Shown one piece after another: positions 27,425 to 36,940 of a DNA stretch of 64,000 nt; within the stretch, counting starts at the first letter, position 1; each line of letters begins with the position of its first letter. The translations under genes were made by a program, and so were the position numbers. The stretch covers positions 486,640 to 550,639 of the forward strand of contig NZ_JARXYZ010000002.1 in assembly GCF_029894125.1 (NCBI RefSeq), in the 5' to 3' direction. The notes below the pieces were generated by a model. The model saw only the letters and a list, made by a program, of their open reading frames with translations. It was not told the DNA's origin and made no database searches. The DNA comes from Kitasatospora sp. MAA19 (GTDB taxonomy: Bacteria > Actinomycetota > Actinomycetes > Streptomycetales > Streptomycetaceae).

Positions 27425-30400
27425 AACTCGTCCAGCAGGCCCTGGGTCTGCTGCGGGGTCATGCCCAGGCCGACGTCGTGGGCGGCCTCGAAGGCGGCGT
27501 CGCCCAGCAGCCCCCGGAGGGCGGCCTCCGACCGCCCGCGCTCCGTGCGCTCCAGGTAGCCGCCCTTCGGGCCGTTCAGCTCATGGTGCGCGCCGAGCAG
27601 GACGGCGGCCTGCCGGGCCCGCTCCAGGTCGCCGTCGCGTTCGGCGAAGGCCCGCAGCAGCCCCACCACGGCCGGCACCACCATGACCGTCATCTGCTCG
27701 CCGAAGCCGGACGCGGTCCGCATCGACTTGAGCAGCCGCCGGCCCTCGGTGAGCAGGGCGAGCCCCCGCTCCGGATCGCCCGCCCGGGCCGTGATCCAGC
27801 CCTTGCCGCTGGTGAGCAGGCCGGCCACGATGCTCGGGGCGAAGCCGCCGACGCTGACCACCTCCAGCTTGTCCAGTTCCGCCAGCGCCTGCGCGTACTC
27901 GCCGCGCTCGGCGTGGATGCCGCAGAGCGTCAGGCGCCCGAACAGCAGCGCGCCGCTGGTGGACTGGTTCGCGCCCGGGGAGTCCAGCCCGGCCAGCGTC
28001 TCCCGGACGATCCGCTCGCCGCGCTCCATGTCCAGCTCCAGCAGGGTCGCGCCGAGGTTCACCCGCAGGATCGGCACCTCCTGCGGCGCCCCCAGCTCCT
28101 CGGCCAGCGCGATCGCCCGCTCGTACGCGGCGATGGCCGCCTCGGCCTCGCCCCGGTTGGCCAGCGCCTCACCGCGGGCCGCCTGGGCCTGGGAGATCCC
28201 CCAGAGGTCGCCGGCCCGCTCGTACAGCTCCAGGGAGCGCTCGCCGTCCAGGACGCCCTGCTCGGCCCCGCCGGGCCAGTCGTTCATCATCTTGGCCCGG
28301 ATCTGCAGGATGAACGCCAGGTCGTTCAGGTCGCCGTGCACCTCGCAGCCGCGGACCGCGTCGTCCAGCAGGTCCTTCATCAGCTCCATCCGGCCGGCCA
28401 GGAACGCCCCGAAGACCCGCAGCATCGCGGGGAAGCGGTAGGACTGCGGCAGCTCCGGGGAGTAGGCGTCGAGCAGGTGCTCCGCGACCGCGATCGCCTC
28501 CGGATCGCCGAGTACCTCCAGATTCCCCTCGAACATGCCGATCAGCCGGTGCATCGCGAGCAGCCGGCGGCACTCCTCGACCACCCCCGCGGGCATCGGC
28601 AGGCCGTACGCGAGGACGTTGCGCTCCAACGGCACCGGCGGCGGGACGTCCGGGCCGAACGGGTCCGGGGCCAGGGCGGCGACCGCGGTGTACCAGCCCC
28701 GGGCCTCCATGCTGTAGCCGCGCAGCGACCAGTACCAGCTCATGCCGAGGACGAGGACCAGTGCCTGCTCCTCGTCCCCGAGGTCGATCGCGCGGCGCAG
28801 CGCGGTCCGGACGTTGTCCTGCTCGCGCTCCAGCACCGCCAGCCAGTGCAGCTGCTGCGGGCCGTGGATGTTCAGGTCGGCGGTGGCGGCCACGGCACGG
28901 AAGTGCGCCAGGTGGCGGGCCTCGGTCGCGTCGCGCTCGGCGGCCGACTCGGCCAGCCGCTCGGTCGCGTACTCGTGGATGGTCTCCAGCATCCGGTAGC
29001 GCGGCAGGCTGCCGTCGTCCAGGTCGGCCACCAGGAGGGACTTGTCGACCAGCGACAGCAGCAGTTCGGCGACCTCCTCGGGTGCCACCTCGGCGCCGTC
29101 GGCGCAGATCGCCTCGGCGTCCTCCAGCCGCCAGCCGCCGGCGAACACCGAGAGCCGGCGCAACACCGCGCGTTCGCGCTTGCCCAGCAGGTCCCAGCTC
29201 CAGTCGACCACCGCGCGCAGGGTCTGCTGGCGCGGCAGCAGGGTCCGGCTGCCCGCGGTGAGCAGCGCGAACCGGCCGTCCAGCCGGTCGGCTATCTGGC
29301 GCGCCGTCATCACCCGCAGCCGGGCGGCGGCGAGTTCGATGGCCAGCGGCAGGCCGTCCAGGCGGCGGCAGATCTCGGCGCAGGCCGCCGGGTCGCTGCG
29401 CGGGTCGAAGCCGGGACGGGCGGCGGCGGCCCGCTCGGTGAGCAGGCGCAGCGCCACCGGGTCGGGCAGCGGCTCGACCGGCAGCACGGCCTCGCCGGGC
29501 ACGCCGAGCGGCTCCCGGCTGGTGGCGAGCACGGTCAGTCCGGGGCACTCGGCGAGCAGCACGTCGGCGAGGTCGGCGGCGGCCTGGATCAGGTGCTCGC
29601 AGTTGTCCAGGACGAGCAGCATCCGGCGGCGGCCGCAGTGCTCGACCAGGCGGCGCACCGGGTCCTCGGCACGCTTCTCCATCACCTCGGCGACCATGCT
29701 GCCGGTGTGCAGGACGATCTCGCGCAGGCCGAGTGCCGAGACCACCGCGGCGGGCACCGCCTCCGGGCTCTCCAGCGGGGCGAGTTCGGCCAGCCAGACG
29801 CCGTCCGGCCAGTGTCCGGCGGACTGTTCGGCGCGGCCGGCCTCGATCGAGAGCCTGGTCTTGCCGGAGCCGCCGGGGCCGGTCAGGGTGACCATCCGGC
29901 CGGCCGTCAGGGCCTCGCGCAGGGTGGAGAGGTCGGATTCGCGGCCGACGAAGCTGGTCAGTCGGCCGCGCAGGTTGCCGGCGGGGCGCGCCGGTTGGGG
30001 GGCGGGCGCCGGTTGGGGGGCGGGCGCCGGTTGGGGGGCGGGCGCCGGTACCGCTCGTGGTGGCTCCGCCACGGCCTCCGGCGGGGCCAGCAACTCGGCG
30101 TACAGGGACTGGAGTCGGCGCCCCGGGTCGACGCCGAGCTCCTCGGCGAGGGCGCGCCTGGTCCGCTCGTAGTGGCGCAGCGCCTCGGCGGTGCGGCCGC
30201 TCTCGTGCAGCGCCCGGATCATCAGGTGCTGCAGCGGCTCGTCCAGCGGCTGCCGTTCGCAGAGCTCGGCGAGTTCGGCGACCAGTTCGGCCGCGCGGCC
30301 GAGCCCGAGGTCGGCGGTGATCCGGTGGCGGCGGGCCTCGTCGTGCTGGGTCTCCAGCCGGGCTGCCGGTCCCCCGCGGTCCGGCAGATCGGCCAGGGCG

Positions 30401-30792
30401 GGGCCGCGCCACAACGCCAGGGCGGCGCGCAGCCGCTCGGCGGCGAGCGCGTGGTCCCCGGCGTCGAGGGCGCGACGGCCCTCGGTGCCGAGCCGCTGGA
30501 ACTCGGCGAGGTCGGTGGCGGGGCCGGTCAGCCAGTACCCGGCCGGGCCGGAGCCGACCTCGTCCCGGCCGATGGTGCGGCGCAGCCGGCCGACCAGGGT
30601 CTGCAGCGCGGCGGTGGAGTCCTGTGGTGGCTCGGCCTCCCACACCTCGTCCACCAGTTGGTCGGCGGACACCGGGCGGCCCTGCCGCAGGGCCAGCGCG
30701 GTGAGCAGCGCCCGTAGTCGGGCGCCGCCCAGCGGCACGGGCGTTCCGTCGTCGTGGTGGGCCGTCGTGGTCCCGAGGATGCCGTAGTACAC
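27415..30792 (-). CDS. Large AfsR-type transcriptional regulator (winged helix, BTAD, NB-ARC, TPR)
   Basis: Predicted STAND-type activator of 1125 residues. GTG at 30792 (VYYGILGTTTAHHDDGTPV) starts the OmpR/SARP winged helix, about 1-90. A BTAD domain follows (about 95-240), then a Pro/Ala/Gln linker encoded by an 18-bp repeat. The NB-ARC ATPase has P-loop GPGGSGKT and LLVLDNCEHL, and the C-terminal half has TPR-like helices. The ribosome site is weak. Unlike some relatives, there is no C-terminal LuxR domain. It converges with the DrrAB-type operon; such regulators often control secondary metabolism, but no target site was identified. Confidence 0.92.
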   Translation of the reverse strand: MYYGILGTTTAHHDDGTPVPLGGARLRALLTALALRQGRPVSADQLVDEVWEAEPPQDSTAALQTLVGRLRRTIGRDEVGSGPAGYWLTGPATDLAEFQRLGTEGRRALDAGDHALAAERLRAALALWRGPALADLPDRGGPAARLETQHDEARRHRITADLGLGRAAELVAELAELCERQPLDEPLQHLMIRALHESGRTAEALRHYERTRRALAEELGVDPGRRLQSLYAELLAPPEAVAEPPRAVPAPAPQPAPAPQPAPAPQPARPAGNLRGRLTSFVGRESDLSTLREALTAGRMVTLTGPGGSGKTRLSIEAGRAEQSAGHWPDGVWLAELAPLESPEAVPAAVVSALGLREIVLHTGSMVAEVMEKRAEDPVRRLVEHCGRRRMLLVLDNCEHLIQAAADLADVLLAECPGLTVLATSREPLGVPGEAVLPVEPLPDPVALRLLTERAAAARPGFDPRSDPAACAEICRRLDGLPLAIELAAARLRVMTARQIADRLDGRFALLTAGSRTLLPRQQTLRAVVDWSWDLLGKRERAVLRRLSVFAGGWRLEDAEAICADGAEVAPEEVAELLLSLVDKSLLVADLDDGSLPRYRMLETIHEYATERLAESAAERDATEARHLAHFRAVAATADLNIHGPQQLHWLAVLEREQDNVRTALRRAIDLGDEEQALVLVLGMSWYWSLRGYSMEARGWYTAVAALAPDPFGPDVPPPVPLERNVLAYGLPMPAGVVEECRRLLAMHRLIGMFEGNLEVLGDPEAIAVAEHLLDAYSPELPQSYRFPAMLRVFGAFLAGRMELMKDLLDDAVRGCEVHGDLNDLAFILQIRAKMMNDWPGGAEQGVLDGERSLELYERAGDLWGISQAQAARGEALANRGEAEAAIAAYERAIALAEELGAPQEVPILRVNLGATLLELDMERGERIVRETLAGLDSPGANQSTSGALLFGRLTLCGIHAERGEYAQALAELDKLEVVSVGGFAPSIVAGLLTSGKGWITARAGDPERGLALLTEGRRLLKSMRTASGFGEQMTVMVVPAVVGLLRAFAERDGDLERARQAAVLLGAHHELNGPKGGYLERTERGRSEAALRGLLGDAAFEAAHDVGLGMTPQQTQGLLDELIG
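29991..30044. repeat. 18-bp in-frame tandem repeat in regulator linker
   Basis: Three exact 18-bp units encode the repeating Pro-Ala-Pro-Ala-Pro-Gln linker between the BTAD and NB-ARC domains. The period keeps the reading frame, so copy-number changes would only lengthen or shorten the hinge. Confidence 0.85.
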
Positions 30793-30973
30793 CGGACCAT
30801 TCTGGTCGATGGGCGCGGATCGGGCCGCACAATTGTGTGGGCCCCCTCCACCCGCGGTGGAACCCCGGCGGGGCCCTCGGACGTTCACCGTGGACGGCTT
30901 GTCCGGTCACCGGCCGACCCGGCATGATCGATCCCCTGGCCGCCCCTCCTCGGACACCCGGAGCACCCACACC

Positions 30974-31789
30974 ATGACCTTCGCCGCCACGCAGCGCTCA
31001 CGCAGCGAGGACCGCCGGATCAGCCCGGTGTTCTGGGTGCTCCTCGCCGTCCTCGGCACCTCGGGCTGGGCGGTGTACGCCGGCTACGGGAACGCCTCGT
31101 TCGGGGTGTTCCTGTTCGTGGTGGCGGGCTGGATGGTCTCGCTGTGCCTGCACGAGTACGCGCACGCGCGCACCGCGCTGCACGGCGGCGACATCAGCGT
31201 CGGCGCCAAGGGCTACCTCACGCTCAACCCGCTGAAGTACGCCAACGTGCTGCTCAGCTTCGTGCTGCCGATCGTGTTCGTGATCCTCGGCGGCATCGGC
31301 CTGCCCGGCGGCTCGGTCTGGATCGAGCGGGACCGGATCCAGGGCCGGCTCAAGCACAGCCTGATCTCGGCGGCCGGGCCGCTGGTGAACCTGGTGTGCG
31401 CGGCCGTGCTGCTGATCCCGATCGGCGCCGGCTGGCTGGACGACCCGACGGTGCACGCGGTCTGGAACGGCTATGAGCTGACCGTCTCGCCGTTCGCCGG
31501 CGCGCTCGGCTTCCTCGGCCTCCTGCAGCTCAGCGCGGCGCTGCTGAACCTGCTGCCGGTGCCCGGCCTGGACGGCTACGGGATCGTCGAGCCCTGGCTG
31601 TCGTACAAGACCCGGCGCGCGGTCGAGCCGTTCGCGCCGTACGGGCTGCTGGCCGTGTTCGCGCTGCTCTGGCAGCCCGCGGTGAACTCGTTCTTCTTCG
31701 GGATCATCCACGACCTGATGAGCCTGTTCGGCGTGGACCAGGACTACGCGACGCTCGGCCGGTACCTGTTCAGCTTCTGGAAGAACTAG
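30974..31789 (+). CDS. M50-family site-2-type membrane metalloprotease
   Basis: 271 residues, about six membrane segments. The intramembrane zinc motif CLHEYAHARTALHGGD gives HExxH, and the second metal region reads LNLLPVPGLDGYGIVEPW (the Asp in the LDGY position). The protein would cleave membrane-embedded substrates, possibly anti-sigma factors, but no partner is linked here. The ATG at 30974 is the first in-frame start after the noncoding stretch following the regulator. Its stop overlaps that of the next minus-strand gene by 4 bp. Confidence 0.9.
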   Translation: MTFAATQRSRSEDRRISPVFWVLLAVLGTSGWAVYAGYGNASFGVFLFVVAGWMVSLCLHEYAHARTALHGGDISVGAKGYLTLNPLKYANVLLSFVLPIVFVILGGIGLPGGSVWIERDRIQGRLKHSLISAAGPLVNLVCAAVLLIPIGAGWLDDPTVHAVWNGYELTVSPFAGALGFLGLLQLSAALLNLLPVPGLDGYGIVEPWLSYKTRRAVEPFAPYGLLAVFALLWQPAVNSFFFGIIHDLMSLFGVDQDYATLGRYLFSFWKN

Positions 31790-31977
31790 CCCTGCTCGGC
31801 CGCCGCGGCGGCCTCGGCGATCTTCGCGCGGCGGCGGTTCATCCAGAGCACGTTGCTCGCCACACCCGCCATCGGGAGCCAGATCAGGCCCAGCCAGAAG
31901 CCCTGGGTCAGCGAGACCACGGCGGCCGCCAGCGCGAGGACGACGACGATCAGGGCGAAGAGGGACGTGCGGGGCAT
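31786..31977 (-). CDS. Small two-helix membrane protein
   Basis: 63 residues; ATG after AGGAG. Two membrane segments, residues 5-25 (LFALIVVVLALAAAVVSLTQ) and about 28-48, then a basic/Ala-rich tail (NRRRAKIAEAAAAAEQG) likely in the cytosol. No family recognised; small actinobacterial membrane proteins of this form are common. It is convergent with the M50 protease gene. Confidence 0.75.
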   Translation of the reverse strand: MPRTSLFALIVVVLALAAAVVSLTQGFWLGLIWLPMAGVASNVLWMNRRRAKIAEAAAAAEQG

Positions 31978-32093
31978 GGCGGGGGGCTCCTAGGGCCGGG
32001 TGCGGTCGGCCGGGTTGCGGCCGGACCCATTGTCGCCGACCTCACCTCCGGAACCTGTCCAGGGGTGAGGCCGACACGGCGTGGGGGTTCGGC

Positions 32094-32786
32094 TCAGACG
32101 TCCGTCACCCGCAGGCCCGCGTGGGCCTTGTAGCGGCGGTTGACCGAGATCAGGTTGGCCACCAGCGACTCCACCTGGTGGGCGTTGCGCAGCCGGCCCG
32201 CGAAGATCCCCCGCATGCCCGGGATCCGGGCGGCCAGCGCCTGCACGACGTCGGTGGCGGCGCGCTCCTCGCCGAGCACCATCACGTCGGTGTCGATCCG
32301 CTCCACCGACTCGTCCTGCAGCAGCACCGCCGAGAGGTGGTGGAAGGCGGCGGTGACCCGGGAGTCCGGCAGGAGCGCGGCGGCCTGCTGGGCGGCGCTG
32401 CCCTCCTCCGGCTTCAGCGCGTACGCGCCCTGCTTGTCGAAGCCGAGCGGGTTGACGCAGTCGACCACGATCTTGCCGGCCAGTTCCTCGCGCAGCGCGG
32501 TCAGGATCGCGGCGTGCCCGTCCCAGGGCACCGCGACGATCACCACGTCGCTCTCCCGGGCGGCGGTGGCGTTGTCGGCGCCGCGCACGCCGAAACCCAG
32601 TTCGGCGGCCGAGGCCTCGGCCCGGGCGGCGTCGCGCGAACCGATGATCACCTGCTGGCCGGCCTTGGCCAGCCGCAGGGCGAGTCCCCGCCCCTGGTCG
32701 CCGGTGCCGCCGAGGACGCCGACCACCAGCTGGGAGACGTCCGGCAGCTCGTGGGCCGGGTTTGTCGCTGAATCGAGGGAAGTCAT
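32094..32786 (-). CDS. npdG: NADPH-dependent F420 reductase
   Basis: Hydride exchange between NADPH and coenzyme F420. The 230 residues show the nucleotide-binding VVGVLGGTGDQGRGLALRLA (about 21-40), IIGSRDAARA, the VVIVAVPWDGH segment and VVDCVNPLGFDKQG, all typical of the F420-dependent NADP reductase family. The ATG at 32786 has CAGGAT-like ribosome binding and is 46 bp from the divergent gene. F420 is produced by most Streptomyces, so the function is plausible. Confidence 0.92.
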   Translation of the reverse strand: MTSLDSATNPAHELPDVSQLVVGVLGGTGDQGRGLALRLAKAGQQVIIGSRDAARAEASAAELGFGVRGADNATAARESDVVIVAVPWDGHAAILTALREELAGKIVVDCVNPLGFDKQGAYALKPEEGSAAQQAAALLPDSRVTAAFHHLSAVLLQDESVERIDTDVMVLGEERAATDVVQALAARIPGMRGIFAGRLRNAHQVESLVANLISVNRRYKAHAGLRVTDV

Positions 32787-32832
32787 GGGCCGATCCTGCC
32801 AAATCCCCGGCGGGCGCGACATTCTGGGCCGC

Positions 32833-33438
32833 ATGGACGCGGTGAGAGTTTCGGCACTCCGGCAGCACCTAGCGGGCACCGGCTGGCTGGAGGCGGTCGG
32901 CGGCTTCGCCGGGTCGCTGCGGCGCTCGGTCTCGCGCCGCGGGGCGGGCGAGCTGCTGCTGGTCGGCACCGCGGCGTACGAGCCCTGGCACCTGGCCGCC
33001 CACCTGGAGGACGAGGCCGCCTGGTCGGCCGTCCCCCGGCTGGCACCCACCCTGCTGCGGCACGCCCCGCCGGCCGACGCCGCGGCGCACCTGGCGCACG
33101 GCCTGCGCCGGCTCGCCGCGGCCGGGCGCGGCGCCACCGTCCTGGTGGTGGCCCCGGACGCGGCCGGCGCCCCGCTGCTGGAGCGGGTGCAGGACGCCCG
33201 CCGGCACGGCGCGACCGTGCTCGCGCTGGACGGCGCCGCCACGGGCGAGCCGGGCGGCCTCGGCGGGCTCGCGCACGAGCGGCTCGCCGTCGGCACGGCC
33301 GCCGAGGAGCCCTTCGACCTGGCCCAGCACCTGGTCAGCGCCGCCGCCGGGCAGCCGCCGGCCCGGCGCGGCGGGCTGGACCGGCTCGCCGAACTCGCCG
33401 GCCGGCTGACCGCGCCGCCCGCGATCAGCCGCTGGTAG
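32833..33438 (+). CDS. Conserved hypothetical protein, possible phosphosugar-binding-like fold
   Basis: 201 residues, soluble, Ala/Leu-rich. Alternation of strands and helices (LLLVGTAAYEPWHLAAHLE, TVLVVAPDAAGAPLLERVQD, GATVLALDG) suggests a Rossmann-like or SIS-like fold, but no active-site motif can be named. The phrase around AYEPWHLAAHLEDEAAWS is repeated in part near AAEEPFDLAQHLVSAA, so the chain may contain an internal duplication. It is divergent from the F420 reductase. Confidence 0.75.
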   Translation: MDAVRVSALRQHLAGTGWLEAVGGFAGSLRRSVSRRGAGELLLVGTAAYEPWHLAAHLEDEAAWSAVPRLAPTLLRHAPPADAAAHLAHGLRRLAAAGRGATVLVVAPDAAGAPLLERVQDARRHGATVLALDGAATGEPGGLGGLAHERLAVGTAAEEPFDLAQHLVSAAAGQPPARRGGLDRLAELAGRLTAPPAISRW

Positions 33439-33455
33439 CCGCCGGCCGGCCCCGA

Positions 33456-33494
33456 CCCTGGCTATCGCCCGCGCCCTCGCCCTGGCTATCGCCC
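33456..33494. repeat. 15-bp direct repeat CCCTGGCTATCGCCC
   Basis: Two exact copies, 33456-33470 and 33480-33494, start 24 bp apart, 50-90 bp upstream of the MFS start. They could be an operator or slippage product. Confidence 0.7.
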
Positions 33495-33544
33495 TGGAAA
33501 AACCCTTTGCGGGCGCGGGAGTGCCCGTCCGAGGATCGTGGTTC

Positions 33545-34951
33545 GTGAACGACGACGAACCCCCGCATCCCCCCGGGCGATGGCGCCCGCTGCTGCGCTC
33601 GCTGATGCCCGACCTGTCGCCCTGGCGCGTCTCCCGCGACTTCCGCTTCCTGTGGCTCTCCGGCTGTGTCACCAGCTTCGGCAGCTTCCTGACCTACGTC
33701 GCCGTCCCGATGCAGATCAAGCAGCTGACCGGCTCCTCGTTCGCGGTCGGCCTGATCGGCGCCTTCGAGCTCGTCCCGCTGATCGTCTTCGGCCTGTGGG
33801 GCGGCGCCCTCGCCGACGCCCTGGACCGCCGCAAGCTGGTGCTGCGCGCCGAGGCCGCGCTGGGCCTGCTCACCGGACTGCTGCTGCTCAACGCGCTGCT
33901 GCCGTCCCCGCTGCTCTGGCCGATCTATCTGGTCGCCGCGCTGGTCGCGGCCTGCGACGGGCTGCAGCGCCCGGCGCTGGACTCGCTCACCCCGCGGATC
34001 GTCCCGCACCAGCACCTGACCGCGGCGTTCGCCCTCAAGTCCCTGTACCACAACGCCGCTTCGGTGGCCGGTCCGGCGCTGGCCGGTGTCGTGGTGGCGT
34101 TCTCCGGGGTGGAGACCGCGTACGCGCTGGACGTGCTCACCTTCGCCGTCTCCCTGCTGCTGCTCGTCCGGATCCGGGCGGTGCCGCCGGCCACCGGCGC
34201 CGAACGGCCGTCGGTACGGGCGGTGCTGACCGGCATCCGGTACGCCTGGAGCCGCAAGGACCTGCTCGGCACCTACGCGATCGACCTCTGCGCGATGCTG
34301 TTCGCCTTCCCGGTGGCCGTCTTCCCGTTCCTGGCCTCCGAGTTGGGCGCGGACTGGGCGCTCGGCCCGATGTACGCGGCGTCCGCGGCCGGCGCCCTGC
34401 TGGTCGGGGCGACCAGCGGCTGGACGTCCCGGATCCACCGGCACGGGCGGCTGCTGGTGGTCGCCGCCGTCGGCTGGGGCGCGGCCATGGCCCTGGCGGG
34501 CCTGTCCGGGAGCATCTGGCTGGTGCTGCTCGGCCTGGCACTGGCCGGCGGCGCCGACGAGATCAGCGGGCTCGCCCGCTCGACCATGTGGAACCAGTCC
34601 ATCCCGGACGAGGTCCGCGGCCGGATGGCCGGAGTCGAACTGCTCAGCTACTCCGTCGGCCCCCAGCTCGGCCAGGTCCGGGCCGGCACCATGGCCGGGC
34701 TGATCGGCGTGCGCGCCGCCGTCTGGACCGGCGGCCTCGCCTGCGTCGCCGCCGTCCTCGCGGTCGCCGCCGCGCTGCCCCGGCTGCTCGCCTACGACGA
34801 CCGCACCGACCCGCACACGGCCGCCGTCCGCGTCGAGCACGAGCGGGCGGAACGCGAGCGGGAGCGGGCGGAACGCGAGCGGGAGCGGGCGGAACGCGAG
34901 CGGGAGCGGGCGGAACGCGAGCGGGAGCGGGCGGCCGCCGCGGCGGACTGA
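33545..34951 (+). CDS. MFS transporter with a repetitive charged C-terminal tail
   Basis: 468 residues, 12 predicted membrane spans, related to the enterobactin-exporter-like/MFS_3 group (FRFLWLSGCVTSFGSFLTYV, QIKQLTGSSFAVGLIGAFEL, GALADALDRRKLVL). GTG at 33545 is chosen because GAGGA lies 9 nt before it; a GTG at 33521 is possible. After the last helix, a 21-bp DNA repeat encodes an Arg/Glu tail of (RERERAE)n, which should form a highly charged helix or coiled coil in the cytosol. The transported compound is unknown. Confidence 0.88.
   Translation: MNDDEPPHPPGRWRPLLRSLMPDLSPWRVSRDFRFLWLSGCVTSFGSFLTYVAVPMQIKQLTGSSFAVGLIGAFELVPLIVFGLWGGALADALDRRKLVLRAEAALGLLTGLLLLNALLPSPLLWPIYLVAALVAACDGLQRPALDSLTPRIVPHQHLTAAFALKSLYHNAASVAGPALAGVVVAFSGVETAYALDVLTFAVSLLLLVRIRAVPPATGAERPSVRAVLTGIRYAWSRKDLLGTYAIDLCAMLFAFPVAVFPFLASELGADWALGPMYAASAAGALLVGATSGWTSRIHRHGRLLVVAAVGWGAAMALAGLSGSIWLVLLGLALAGGADEISGLARSTMWNQSIPDEVRGRMAGVELLSYSVGPQLGQVRAGTMAGLIGVRAAVWTGGLACVAAVLAVAAALPRLLAYDDRTDPHTAAVRVEHERAERERERAERERERAERERERAERERERAAAAAD
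34841..34935. repeat. 21-bp in-frame tandem repeat in MFS tail
   Basis: Four identical 21-bp units plus a partial fifth, beginning GAGCGGGCGGAACGCGAGCG. The period is seven codons, so expansion preserves the frame and lengthens the charged helix by two turns per unit. Confidence 0.9.
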
Positions 34952-34991
34952 CGGCTGCCGGGCGGGCCGGGCCGGGGCGGCCGCCGGGTGG

Positions 34992-35222
34992 CTACTCGGC
35001 GTCGTCGCCCTTCGGCTGGTCGTTCCAGCGCGGGTCGCCTCGCCACTCCCGGTTGCGCTCGTCGGCGAGTTGCAGGGCGTGCGCGGCCTCCTCGGGGCTG
35101 TCGTACGGGCCGAGGCGGTCCTTGGCGGGGCACTCCGGCCCCTCCTCGACCTTGCCGTGCTTGATGCAGTAGAACCACTCGCCGGGCTTGCCGGTCGGCT
35201 TGCGGTGGAATCCCAGGGGCAT
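34992..35222 (-). CDS. Small conserved hypothetical protein
   Basis: 76 residues; ATG after GGGAGAG. The sequence [20 protein letters not shown] contains two Cys and a His that could bind metal, followed by [20 protein letters not shown], a segment resembling the helix of SPOR-like repeats. Soluble and acidic. No function assigned. It is divergent from the methionine aminopeptidase gene. Confidence 0.8.
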   Translation of the reverse strand: MPLGFHRKPTGKPGEWFYCIKHGKVEEGPECPAKDRLGPYDSPEEAAHALQLADERNREWRGDPRWNDQPKGDDAE

Positions 35223-35326
35223 GGTGCTCTCCCGTCGACGCGATGGGGTCGTACCGATCATTCCCCGGCCCGGGCCCGCGCGCACACCGCCCGGGTGAGC
35301 CGGGGTCGGCCGATAGACTCGCGGCC

Positions 35327-36172
35327 ATGGCTCTCGTACCCGGCATCCAGTCCCCCACCCGCAAGGTCCCGGCACACATCGCGCGCCCCGAGTACGTCGG
35401 CCGGCCCGCACCGGCGCCGTACACCGGGCCCGAGGTGCAGACCGCCGAGACGATCGAGAAGATGCGGATCGCGAGCCGGATCGCCGCCCAGGCGATGGCG
35501 GAGGCGGCCAAGCTGATCGCCCCCGGCGTCACCACCGACGCGCTGGACGCCGTCGCCCACGAGTACATGTGCGACCACGACGCCTACCCGTCCGACCTGG
35601 GCTACCGCGGCTTCCCCAAGTCGGTCTGCACCTCGATCAACGAGGTGATCTGCCACGGCATCCCGGACTCGACCGTGCTGCAGGACGGCGACATCGTCAA
35701 CATCGACGCCACCGCGTACATCCACGGGGTGCACGGCGACCTCAACGCCACCTACCTGGTCGGCGACGTGGACGAGGAGTCCCGGCTGCTGGTCGAGCGG
35801 ACCCGCGAATCGCTCGACCGGGCGATCAAGGCGGTCAAGCCCGGGCGCCAGATCAACGTGATCGGGCGGGTCATCGAGTCCTACGCCAAGCGCTTCGGCT
35901 ACGGCGTGGTGCGGGACTTCACCGGGCACGGCATCAACACGTCGTTCCACTCCGGCCTGATCATCCCGCACTACGACAGCGAGCGGGCCACCGAGGTGAT
36001 CAAGCCGGGGATGACCTTCACCATCGAGCCGATGCTGACCCTGGGCACCTACGACTACGAGATCTGGGCGGACGGCTGGACGGTCGTCACCAAGGACCGC
36101 AAGCGCACCGCCCAGTTCGAGCACACCCTGGTGGTCACGGCGGACGGCGCGGAGGTCCTCACCCTGCCGTGA
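35327..36172 (+). CDS. map: Type I methionine aminopeptidase
   Basis: Removes N-terminal Met from nascent proteins. 281 residues. All five metal ligands of the pita-bread fold are visible: Asp in [14 protein letters not shown] (two), His in DFTGHGIN, Glu in FTIEPMLT and Glu in QFEHTLVV. The N-terminal extension (about 1-45, [19 protein letters not shown]) is a typical actinobacterial variant with a PxxP-like segment. Streptomyces usually carry more than one map gene; this is not the copy in the ribosomal protein operon. Confidence 0.96.
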   Translation: MALVPGIQSPTRKVPAHIARPEYVGRPAPAPYTGPEVQTAETIEKMRIASRIAAQAMAEAAKLIAPGVTTDALDAVAHEYMCDHDAYPSDLGYRGFPKSVCTSINEVICHGIPDSTVLQDGDIVNIDATAYIHGVHGDLNATYLVGDVDEESRLLVERTRESLDRAIKAVKPGRQINVIGRVIESYAKRFGYGVVRDFTGHGINTSFHSGLIIPHYDSERATEVIKPGMTFTIEPMLTLGTYDYEIWADGWTVVTKDRKRTAQFEHTLVVTADGAEVLTLP

Positions 36173-36238
36173 CCCTCACGCTTCGGTGCCCCTCACGCTG
36201 CGGCGACCACGCGCCGCCGTGGCCCCGGTGCGGCGTGG

Positions 36239-36940
36239 TCAGCCGATGAGCCACTGCTCCTCGGCGACCGCGCCGACCTCGGTGCAGGCGTCGGTGAGCA
36301 CGTCCAGGACGCGCAGCGGGTCCGGCAGCGGCTGCTCGGGCCCGCGCAGCCACCGCACCTGGGAGCCGTCCGGCAGCGCGGCCGGCGGAAGCAGGGTGTA
36401 CGAGCCGCGGCAGTGCCAGCGCAGGCCCGGGTGCTCGGACATGGTGTCCGGGGTGGAGTCGAGGACGCTCGGCCACCACTCGTCCTCGTCCTGCGGGGTG
36501 CCCCGGGTGGCGGTGAAGAACAGGTAGCGGTCCTCGCCGACGGCGGCGACCGGGCCCTCGACACCCAGCTCGGTGAGCCGCTCCAGCGCCAGCCGGCCGG
36601 CCTCGGCCGGCACGTCCAGCACGTCGTGCGCGCGCCCGGTGGCGGTGATGAAGTTGGTCTGCGGGTCGCGCGAGAGCCAGCGGGCGAGCTGCTCGGGGTC
36701 GGTGGTGGCCTGGGTCTGCCAGGCGAAGGACACCGGGTGCTGGGCGGGGGCCGGACAGGCCACCCGGTCACAGGAGCAGCGGTAGCCGGCCGGATGCGCG
36801 GCCGGCGCGAGCGGGAATCCGGCGCGGACGGCACCGAGCAGCTGATCCAGTCTGGCGGCGGGGCCGTCCAGTTCACCCGGCCGGGCCCGCTGACGATCAC
36901 GCTTCTGCCACCAGGTCGTCCACCTGCCGCCGGCTTCCAT
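36239..36940 (-). CDS. Bifunctional DNA primase/polymerase-like (prim-pol) domain protein
   Basis: 233 residues; ATG at 36940 after GGAAGGGG. The sequence GYRCSCDRVACPAPAQHPVSFAW, with WLSRDPQTNFITATGRAHDVLDVPAE and WHCRGSYTLLPPA, matches the N-terminal prim-pol domain seen in plasmid and phage replication proteins. No helicase or other replication part is attached, and its neighbours are housekeeping genes. The Cys/His cluster CSCDRVACPAPAQH may bind zinc. A solitary chromosomal copy of this kind is common in Streptomyces; its job is unknown. Confidence 0.78.
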   Translation of the reverse strand: MEAGGRWTTWWQKRDRQRARPGELDGPAARLDQLLGAVRAGFPLAPAAHPAGYRCSCDRVACPAPAQHPVSFAWQTQATTDPEQLARWLSRDPQTNFITATGRAHDVLDVPAEAGRLALERLTELGVEGPVAAVGEDRYLFFTATRGTPQDEDEWWPSVLDSTPDTMSEHPGLRWHCRGSYTLLPPAALPDGSQVRWLRGPEQPLPDPLRVLDVLTDACTEVGAVAEEQWLIG

